From: Krasilnikovozyma curviuscula
Taxonomy: Eukaryota > Basidiomycota > Tremellomycetes > Cystofilobasidiales > Mrakiaceae
Length of the DNA: 14,769 nucleotides
Assembly: GCA_014825775.1 (NCBI GenBank)
Contig: MVAQ01000352.1
Span: 1-14,769 of the forward strand
Direction of reading: 5' to 3'
Below the pieces are notes generated by a model, which ran no database searches, was not told the DNA's origin, and saw only the letters and a list, made by a program, of their open reading frames with translations. A program made the translations under genes and the position numbers. Within the stretch, counting starts at the first letter, position 1. Each line of letters begins with the position of its first letter. This document shows, in pieces, positions 1 through 8,104 of this stretch.

Positions 1-98
1 GTTGGGGGGAGAGAGAGAAGGGGGGATGGATGGGGGTTAAGGGTCGTGGTGATGACACTGGTGGTGGCGCTACCGGCGAGGATGGTGTAGGATAGCGA

Positions 99-2986
99 TC
101 AATTGGTTTGATCACGCTCTCTCATGACGACCGGCGATGATGGTGAAGGGAGATGCATAGATGAAGCTCCATCATGATGTTCAACCAATGCGATGGGAGA
201 TCTTGGTTCAGGAGCTCGCTGAGCTCGTCCGCCACTGGCATTAACAAAAGGAGATAGCGGTGTGATTTTTTTTTGCTCGACCTCTTCTTCAGATTCAGGA
301 GAGTAGTCTTCACCTTGAAGTTGAGATTGACTGTTTCTTTTGAACGTCATCATCTGAACAGGCCCATCGCGCGAATGAGATGGTTGTGGCATCTGATGGT
401 AATAACCTGACAGACCAGTTTGAGTTGAAGCATGACTGGGTACTGAGCTTGGGTCTATCGTTTGTCCAAGTTGAACGTAATAAGGCTGATCGGGTGAGTT
501 GTTGTTGCGAGAAAAAAACCTCTCATCTGGGTGTAATTGTTGATGCTGAGGATTGTAACTGATTGGATTCATTAGTGGTGGATAACCCATTCCAACACCA
601 GGATCAGGATGACCCTCCATAGAGTGTTGGTGTCCGTCTCCCGCATATGTCCCCATCGGAAGGTAGGGTGCTGCTTGAGGTGGGGCATAATGGGCGAGAT
701 GTTGAGAAGGAGGCTGTCCAGGATGATTCATTTGTTTCCAACCCCTTGAGGAATTCACACGCGTGGTGCGCATTGCGTCCCCCACAGTATCACTTCCCCA
801 GTGAAGCTGATTACCGTTTTGTTGCAGTTGGTCGAGATGGTCACCGATCGTTATTGGAGCGGATGGCAAGATGTAAGGCTGACGTTGCGTATTGCCGTCT
901 TCTGACTCGAGATCACCAGCCTGAATCTTTTCAGGACTACCAGCTTCTACAAATTCAAGTAAGTTCAGAGCGAACGGAAAAATGTCAGTCTCAAGTTTTC
1001 CAGTGATCTTAATTACTGTAAGCTAAGAAACTCACCAGAGTAACCACTACTTTCGCCACCTGTTGTTATATCACCACTACGAGTGCGAGTATGCCCACCC
1101 GTCTTCCTTCCCTTGTATGGTCCTCTCTTGATCCCAATAGGAACTACAACATATAATGAGTTTCCCCCAGGCGATCATGATGACGATGAAATGAAGGGTA
1201 TCTTTCAGTAAGTGTCAATAATTGTGAGACATTCAAAACGAACCTTTCTTTCTCGCATGGCGAGGAGAGTTGACGCAAGTCGCTTGATACCCGTACTCTG
1301 TTAATGAGCGAACAAAACGGCATTGTGTTCAGCACACTAATTATTATGTGCTGTTTATGGAGTTGTAAACGACTTACTGGTGCACCGATGGCAGGGCCGG
1401 TTGTCATCGCACTTCTTACATGCCTTCTGACAGTTAGTGCCTGATGTGCCGAAGATCAAAACAAATGCAGTCAGCCCAACACTCTTCTCAACCCCTTCAT
1501 CCTCTTTATTACAGCCTTTCAACCCCTCAAAGCAGTGGTAAGCCATATCTACTGACAGGCATTCTTTACTTGTTTCCTCTTTGGTTTTTGTCCGTCTAAA
1601 CTCATCTGGATGAGCTCTTCTTCTCCTTCAGTAGACTTTGGACCTTTCCTTGATGGCATAATGAGAGCTTTATAAGAGATTATTAAAATTGAAGCAAGTT
1701 TAAGAGGGGCAAGAAAAAATAAAATGGGAGGATTCCAGTACAGTTTTGTTAGTTGACCCCACCGCATCTCTTACGAGAACATTAGGCTTTATTTGAAAGG
1801 ACTCACGACTGCCGCTACTGATTGGCGTAGGAAATAACGTCTGTCCAGAACTATCCGTAGCACCGACGTATTCTCCGTTAGGACCAATGAAGTACCTCGT
1901 GTAGCCCGGTTGCACGGGCGGCAGGATGTCTCCGGCGGCGACTGGTCCTGAACTACCTATTCCACCGCTTGAGGTGTTGGAGAGGAGCAACCCGGAGTCG
2001 ACTTCATACGTCTGTGTTCCTAGTGGAACAGAGATTCCACTAGGGGGTGAGATAGTTGAGAATGGAGAAAGGAGGGGGTAAGTACCGCTCCGAGAAGAGC
2101 TGGTGGTGTTGTTGTTGTTGTTGGTACTCGGTCCGCTGAAGGAAGATAAAGAGGACGATGAAGGAGGAGGAGGAAAGTTGGTGTTGATTCCGGCTATATG
2201 AGGCTGGTACTGCCGAGGTGGATGTGAATGAGGCGGAGGAGCGCGCCAGAGAGAACCTCCTGCGCTGCTGTACGATTGGTTCGGTGGAAAGGTTTGCAGA
2301 GGAGCTGGGGGCGGAAAAGAAGACTGTCTGAAAGAACCAGGAACTGATCCTGCTGAATGAGGCTGTTGGTGCTCAGGATGGTCAAAAACCGAACCGGATG
2401 AGGAAGACGGTAGGGGTGGTTCTGGGCTGTAGGGTGTTGTTGAGAAGATTGAAGGTGGAACTGTTCTAGCGTCCGAAGAAGTAATGGACCCTCCTCCTGG
2501 TGAGTAGTTAGCGAGGGCTAAGGGAGCGAGTTGGACAGGAGACGCTTGTGGGGTCGAGTTGTTTCTTTGGCGGTGATGAACGTCGTTGGAGTGGTTGTGA
2601 GTGTAAATAGGACGACGAGGCTGGATCTCTTCGTCTCGTTTGATGTACTGAGGTTGCTGTTGCTGCTGTTGAGATTGAGATTGGCGTTGCTGGTGCTGGG
2701 CTAGCTCTTGAGCATGAACTGCAGCAGCGTTCATGCGAACAGTCTGTCGCTGCTGAGCGTAGCCTGACGCAAACGAGTTCAGCGTTGGCAAGATTGGTGG
2801 GAGGCAAATTCCTGAGGTGAGAGAAGCTGTGGCTGAAGAGGAAGCGGTTGTGGCTGAAGAAGAGGAGGTAAGTGTATCACCTCTAGGAGGGCACCTCCGT
2901 CTTGCGTTTATAGCCAGAGTCTGGCGAGGATAGGATGACGAGGACTGACAGGATGTGTCGGATTGTTGATGAGCGGTGTCTTTCAT
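99..2986 (-). CDS. Zn(II)2Cys6 fungal transcription factor (787 aa, 6 exons)
   Basis: A DNA-binding nuclear regulator of the GAL4-type zinc-cluster class; its target genes cannot be told from sequence. Exons on the minus strand are 2986-1807, 1667-1557, 1440-1378, 1297-1244, 1143-1036 and 946-99, summing to 788 codons. The six zinc ligands are C431, C434, C441, C447, C450 and C459, with spacing C-x2-C-x6-C-x5-C-x2-C-x8-C. The core reads NCQKACKKCDDNRPCHRC and is followed by basic RKK and GIKRGPYKGRK stretches. An extra cysteine, C438, lies inside the first half. Residues 1-390 are rich in Ser, Pro, Gln and Asn (a Q6 run at 2654-2671, an N5 run at 2108-2122). The C-terminal 300 residues are also low complexity, and I see no fungal-specific middle homology domain. 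The start at 2986 has A at -3; an in-frame ATG at 3139 would add 51 residues but has a weak context. The first intron uses an AAG acceptor. The family is sure; the N-terminus is not. Confidence 0.85.
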
Positions 2987-4941
2987 TATCGAGAAGTAAT
3001 TAAGAGGAGTTTTGATTTTGGAGTGGAGTTGGAAATTTTCAAACAGGAAGAACGGGTGTGGAAACGAGGCGCGATCAAATGTGTTGACAGGATCAAGGTA
3101 ACCGAAATAAGAGTGGCAAGGCAAAGGGAGTGTGAGCATCCAGCTCCGTCTTCAGCAAAAGATGGATGTTGGAACAAAAAATAAAGAGAGTGTAGAAACC
3201 GTCGTCGTACCACGATAAAACAGAACCGCAGCGTAAACCTGCCGCTCTCTCGCTAGATCGAATATAGGAGTACTACAACCCAAAGAAGGGGTAGAGCACC
3301 TGAATAAGGGCTGGACCGATGGGACACACCCCAAGGGGAAATGACGAAAAACAGAATGGTATTCTAGGTGGGACGCTTACCTAGAACGGGATTTCCTTTG
3401 GATGGGATGAGATTGCGAGAACCGGAGACGCACCAGCTGAGCGCAATGACCGCAATGAGACGCACTGAGTCTAACTGGGAACGACAGACCAGATGAAAAA
3501 GGGGAAGCCGTTTCAGTGATAATCCACATGGGGCTCTCAGCTCAGCGAGTCGAATCCCCCAACGAGCCAGCCAAAAAAAAAGGTTGCCCTCTCGGTCGAC
3601 CAAACCAAAACAACACAGGAATCTCCTGTAGCAGACAATCTCAGAAACCCAGACAAGAATACTAACTCACCTTGATGGATGGGAGGGGCGATGAAGGGTT
3701 TTCAAACGCGAGGGACGAGCTGCAGAGCTGAGTTGGGTGCTGGTTGGAGGACTTAGGAATTCTAGCTGCGATTCGACGTCTTTTTCTTTCCCAGCCGGAA
3801 GGGACCAAGCGCTCCACGCGTCAGCTTCCTTCCCCTCGACAAGACCCTCCACATAAATGAAAAACAACAACTCAGAAGACAGCAGAAGATAATATTTGGG
3901 CAGAAAAAATGATGAGGGACGATAGAAAGAAATCACTGTTACGCGCAGCATTCGAGTGAGACGTCGAAGGCAGAGCGCCACCATTTCAAAACAAAGCGAT
4001 CGACGCTCGCAGTAGCCAAAAACGCTCCTTTTTTTCGGTTAGCGGTCATTGAGGGCTGAGAAGAGGCTGGCTTGAAGATGTCATTTTTGGTATCTCAGCC
4101 TACAAAGACGCCCTGCTGTTTCGATTAGTCTGCTCCGACCGTCGCAAGTCGGTGAGCCTTGTTATTTTGGTCTTTCATTCCGGTTTCTCAACGTAAAAAG
4201 GGAGTAGGGCCACAGAAAGAGACAGAACTTCTGTTGAAGTTTATCTCTGAAAACTATCCCCCTCCTCAGTCCAAACACCTTGAAACGAACAGGAGCTCCA
4301 TCGGTTCGACTAGATGGCTGCGATCTCCAAGTCATCGCAATAGGAGTTTTCACCCACGAAGAATTCATTTTCATATCTATTTTTTGATCGAGAACCGCTT
4401 AACTGCCCGTTCACTACCCAAGAACGTTTTGCTCCCCAACGGAGAAACTGACACACCACATACGTCGGTAAAGCTCCATTGTTCCGATTTCCCTTCGATC
4501 GGCGATTTCACAAGCTCAACTGAGATGTGGATTCCATGACTGAAACACTTAGATAAACATCACCAGAGTTCGTTTGACAGATCCCACTTGTATACTGCTG
4601 CGAGGATAGATGAGATATCGCTCGATGGGGGAGAAAATACCTTTCGACGATCAAGAATACAAGTGTCTTGCAATGCCTGTGTAGCCTGCCGTTGATGCCC
4701 TACTTCAATACCCGTTGTCGTGTCATCGTCACAGGCACTTGTGGTCCAAAAATTCTTAAGTTCTGTAAGAAAGCACGACTATCCTTGCTTCGAGATTGTA
4801 CTCGCTCGATCTAAATCCGTTCAAGAAACATGCTTCGCACAGGCTCATAATGTCTGGTCTGTCCAAATAACCACGTTCCTCATCCATGCAAGAATACCCC
4901 CTCAGAAGAAAAGCAGATTCATTATCCTAATGAGGATAAAT
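2987..4941. other. 1.95-kb gap: probable leader/promoter of the zinc-cluster gene and 3' UTR of eL38
   Basis: No open frame here looks like a real protein, and none recognisably matches a family. The stretch lies upstream of the transcription factor gene and downstream of the eL38 stop. On the minus strand I see splice-like signals that would fit 5' UTR introns: donor GTGAGT at 3670 with acceptor CTACAG ending at 3626, and donor GTAAGC at 3380 with acceptor TTCAG ending at 3300. These are suggestive only. An in-frame TGA lies just upstream of the ATG at 3139, so an unspliced reading frame cannot extend further. No tRNA or repeat was found. Confidence 0.45.
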
Positions 4942-5957
4942 TTACTTCTTCTTTGGTGCAACCTTGGAGATCTCCTGGACGTCAAGACCTACGATACAGA
5001 AAATTTAGCAACTTATACACCAGTTTCTGTAGTTTGTCACTGGGTAAAAACTTACCAGGTGGCAGACTCTGCTTCAACTTCTCGGCCTTCTCAGCGTCGG
5101 TTATCGAGAGAGTGTAAAGGTACTTGGCACATCTGATCTTGAACCTGAGACGATACGAAGACAAGGAGTCAGCATTGGGATACTGCGACAGAAATAGAGA
5201 CAGGGAAAGGAGCTGGATCGAAAATCGATCGAAACAGTCGGGATAGGAAGATAGAGTACTGGGTCATCCTGATTCCAAAGACAGGCAGGACGATCTGACC
5301 AGTTTGAGCATGGCTTCTCAAATCAACCTTTCCACAGCTGCTTTCATTCTCGTCGTTTCCCCGCGTCAAAAACTAAAGAGTCAACGTACTTGGTGACCTC
5401 TCTGTCCTTAGCGTTGGAAGATCTAGCGACAGTCTTCTTGATTCTAGCGGATCGAGCATCCTTCCTCCTGGCAATGTTAAGGAACTCCTTGATGTCGGTG
5501 ATTTGCTTTGGCTAGATTGGGGGTGTAGTTAAGAGTTCACGTTTCGAGGTTGAGGTTCGCAGTCGGATGGGGACAAAGCGGACGAAGTTGGTGCAGAGAT
5601 GCGTGAATGGGGTTCCATGTGGTAATGATATTCAGGTGAGTTGAAGCACATCAGATGATTTGTAGAAGGAGAAGAAACATGTCAGTTCAGCCATTCGAAT
5701 CATTGGTTCAAGCAAGTCTCATGCCCTCTCAGCTTCTCCATAAACCCAATGGAACATTCGAAATCCACATAAACCAGACTTCTTGAATCCTCATTAACGG
5801 AAGGAACAAGAAAGACAGTTCTGTAGCCGAAAGAACTACTTCAATCGATAACACCAATTCCCAGTCCTGCTTCTGCCTCTCTTGCCAGCTAAATTTCTCC
5901 ATTCCTTCGAGCCTACGTCTCCAATAAATTTAAGAAGACGATTGGAATACTGACCAT
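4942..5957 (-). CDS. RPL38: 60S ribosomal protein eL38 (86 aa, 4 coding exons)
   Basis: A small structural protein of the large cytoplasmic ribosomal subunit. Minus-strand coding exons are 5957-5955 (the ATG alone), 5511-5390, 5144-5056 and 4988-4942, together 87 codons including TAA. The product begins [20 protein letters not shown], contains [17 protein letters not shown] and [12 protein letters not shown], and ends in VAPKKK. This is a full-length eL38, slightly longer than the 70-80 residues usual in yeast and animals. The extra residues lie mainly between ARIKK and the KFKIRC motif (around [14 protein letters not shown]) and at the C-terminus. Introns are 443, 245 and 67 nt with donors GTCAGT, GTACGT and GTAAGT. 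The start is fixed because the CCA-AAG-CAA exon needs an upstream ATG in phase 0, and CAAGATG followed by GTCAGT supplies it. It is divergent from the eL24 gene. Confidence 0.95.
5512..5954 (-). other. 443-nt intron directly after the eL38 start codon
   Basis: The donor GTCAGT immediately follows the ATG, and the acceptor AATCTAG precedes the CCA codon. A CTTAAC sequence about 20 nt before the acceptor is a good branch-site candidate. The intron is several times longer than most others in the window. I looked for C/D-box and H/ACA snoRNA hallmarks and found only weak partial matches, so no RNA gene is called inside it. Confidence 0.8.
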
Positions 5958-6552
5958 CTTGACGGATTTAAGGTGTTGAGTAAGAACTGGAGCAACCACT
6001 ACAACTGGGACGGATTCGCAGGTACAGTCTCGCGAGGCTGCGATTTGACGCCACATGTAAATTTTACAGTTTCACCGTGGGAGAAAATAGTACCTCGCGG
6101 AAACCAACCACAACTAACGCAGGCGCACCGATCGTGAGAGAGAAACCGGTTGACATTCAAGCTAATCAGGTACGTCCCCAGGTCAGGTCAGATTGTATAT
6201 TGAAGGATTGGAGGAGCTTTTGGGATAGGAATAAGGCTTCGAAAGAACGAAGTCGACCAGTTTCTGACACCTTATTGCACCTCTGCTACAACTTCACGCT
6301 ATTTCCCTCTTCAACCTCAATTTGAACCTATTCGTAACTCAACACAATTCAACCACCTATTTCACGTGTTGTTCTCCAAAAATCTGCTCTCCAATCGACC
6401 CACTCAATCAAACACGAACGTTCATTTACCCAAATCTCGAATTCACCTTCAATTACACCTCTTACTCAATAATTATTAACTCCTGACCTGTCACCAATCC
6501 CCCATTCAATCTACTTCAATCACAATTTAAATGTTCTGTGGTAGCAGTCAAG
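5958..6552. promoter_or_regulatory. Divergent promoter region between the eL38 and eL24 genes
   Basis: The two ribosomal protein start codons face away from each other across 595 bp, so this interval must hold both promoters. Part of it is probably transcribed. A donor-like CAG/GTACGT at 6169/6170 and an acceptor-like GTAGCAG ending at 6547, six bases before the eL24 ATG, could bound a 378-nt 5' UTR intron of eL24. If so, the true shared core promoter is only about 100-200 bp. It holds an 8-bp palindrome, CTCGCGAG, at 6029-6036. The remainder towards eL24 is A/C/T-rich with few G residues, as expected for a leader. Transcription starts are unknown. Confidence 0.7.
6363..6368. promoter_or_regulatory. 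CACGTG E-box
   Basis: A perfect CACGTG palindrome within TTTCACGTGTTG, 185 bp upstream of the eL24 start. Basic helix-loop-helix factors such as Cbf1 bind this sequence, and Cbf1 is known to act at ribosomal protein promoters in some yeasts. A six-base site occurs by chance, and this one may lie inside a leader intron, so any role is inference. Confidence 0.3.
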
Positions 6553-7456
6553 ATGAAGGTCGAAATCTGCTCCTTCTCCGGTTACAAAATCTACCCATCC
6601 AGGGGTAAGCTCTACGTCAGAGGTGACTCCAGAGTAAGTTTCAAACCAATCAGTCATATATTCGGGAAGCGATGTAGGAGAGGTAAAGAGAGCAGAAAGG
6701 AGAGCTGTTTGATGCAGGGATGAAGGAGGAGAAGAGGAGGAATCCGACAGATCGCGGGAGGCATCATGGACCATGGATTATCTGAAGAGGATGCCTGACT
6801 GAGAAATTACTGTTCTTTTTTACTCTACCAACTCTCATCAACTCTATCACCACCCAAAAACCAACTTCGCTTCCGTGTTCACTCCTCTCAGGTCTTCAGA
6901 TTCCTGAACTCCAAGTCCGAGTCCCTCTTCCTCCAACGTAAGAACCCACGTAAGATCGCCTGGACTCAAGTTTACAGACGTATGCACAAGAAGGGTATCA
7001 CGGAGGAGGTTGCCAAGAAGAGAAGCAGGAGAACCGTCAAGCACCAGGTACGCCTCTGGACACATCTTTCATTCATTCCAAATCGACACGTGTCTGATTC
7101 TTTCTTCATCTGTTCCTCTCTTTAAACTTGGTGCTTCCGCATTTCTTTTCGACTTGGTATCAACAGCGTGGTATCGTCGGTGCCGACCTTGCCTCTATCC
7201 TCGCTAAGAGAACCCAGAAGCCAGAGGTTAGAAACGCCGCTAGAACTGCTGCCATTGCCAAGGCTAAGGAGGTTAAGAAGGAGAAGAGAGCCAACAAGGT
7301 CAGTCCTCTTTCATTTTTGTCCTGCATGAAGGGTGTGAAACTGACCGTGGCCTCTCCTTGTTAATCTAACAGCCAACTGGTCTCCCATCTGGTGCTAAGG
7401 TCTCCAAGCAAGGTGCCAAGGGTGCTAAGGTCGCTGTCAAGGTCCAATCCAAGTAA
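6553..7456 (+). CDS. RPL24: 60S ribosomal protein eL24 (150 aa, 4 exons)
   Basis: A component of the large cytoplasmic ribosomal subunit. Exons are 6553-6633, 6892-7047, 7167-7298 and 7373-7456, totalling 151 codons. The product starts [20 protein letters not shown], with the family's conserved N-terminal domain. It continues through [51 protein letters not shown] and an Ala/Lys-rich tail ending KVQSK. The Cys that would pair with C6 as a zinc ligand in some eL24 proteins is not present at the SKSE position, as in many fungal versions. Introns are 258, 118-119 and 74 nt with donors GTAAGT, GTACGC and GTCAGT, each joined in phase 0. Codon choice is strongly biased (AAG, GGT, GCT, GTC), as expected for high expression. 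The length is typical of the family. Confidence 0.96.
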
Positions 7457-8104
7457 ACTCAACATTTCTTTCAGTAATCTTCTCTGGAGGGTTATGATGG
7501 TTTGATGGGCGAAGTGGATTATGCTATGCCGAGAGACTACTTTTATGGATTCACGTGGAAAATTCAGCTGACTCATGCAAGCTTGATATCAAAGTGAATC
7601 TGTAGACCTCTGATGTGAAGCACCCTGGCAGCAACATGCGCTCTCTGCCGCGACCGTGCGCAGTAGCCGTTCTTCCTCAATGACTTGTTCTTGTTCTCGC
7701 TTTTTCTGTGAGAGTCTGAACCCACCAAGGCTGTTCTTCTCAGTATATGCAGTCGAGCTTGGGCAAGGAAAGGAGGGGAGCAATTGATAGTCGATCGCAT
7801 TGACTTCCCGCGACACTAAAAAAATGAACACAACTTATCTTGAGAGCGGTGTCTCTCAATAGCGTATGCATGGCTCGGTTTATACAATTGTGTTATATAT
7901 ATCATGTGAAGTAAGCTAAGCTTTCATTGAGGTATTCCAATATCAGCTTATGCTCGTGCTGATTTAGCTGTGTGTTGATAATGCTAGAGACAAGTATACA
8001 TGTGCAAGGGAGCTGTGATAAAGAAGAAAAGAGGGATACACGATGCGAATAGATTGAGGTACCAAATACAAGTACAAGAGACGAACACACCGGGTGCCGT
8101 CTTC
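7457..8104. other. 648-bp convergent gap holding the 3' UTRs of eL24 and the CLC gene
   Basis: Both neighbouring genes end here, so most of the stretch is probably 3' UTR. An AT-rich patch with TTATATATATC near 7890 could serve polyadenylation. Open frames of 60-80 codons occur on the minus strand at 7573-7831 in two overlapping frames, but neither resembles a known family or has strong coding character. There is a weak C/D-like pair (ATGATGG near 7495, CTGA near 7570) without a closing stem. No gene is called. Confidence 0.5.

Noticed and set aside
647..1006. Plus-strand open frame of 119 codons
   Set aside because: It lies antisense to the last exon of the zinc-cluster gene, which has the better evidence, and resembles no known protein.
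3540..3580. GAGTCGAATCCCCC, resembling a tRNA T-arm
   Set aside because: The loop lacks one T of the usual TTCGAAT, and no cloverleaf arms could be paired around it.
3667..3984. Minus-strand open frame of 105 codons upstream of the transcription factor
   Set aside because: Its composition is not protein-like beyond chance, and it runs through a good splice donor; it is better explained as part of an untranslated leader.
4305..4330. GGTTCGACTAG, resembling a tRNA B box
   Set aside because: The 3' half of the T stem does not pair, and no A box or acceptor stem is present at the expected distance.
4159..4539. Plus-strand open frame of 126 codons
   Set aside because: There is no family resemblance, no codon bias like its neighbours, and no continuation by splicing that I could find.
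7490..7575. C/D-box snoRNA-like pattern (ATGATGG, then CTGA)
   Set aside because: The C box has a mismatch, no terminal stem closes the ends, and no convincing D'/C' pair was seen.
7573..7831. Two overlapping minus-strand open frames of 75-80 codons in the convergent gap
   Set aside because: Neither shows recognisable motifs, and both lie where the 3' UTRs of two genes are expected; overlap in two frames suggests chance.
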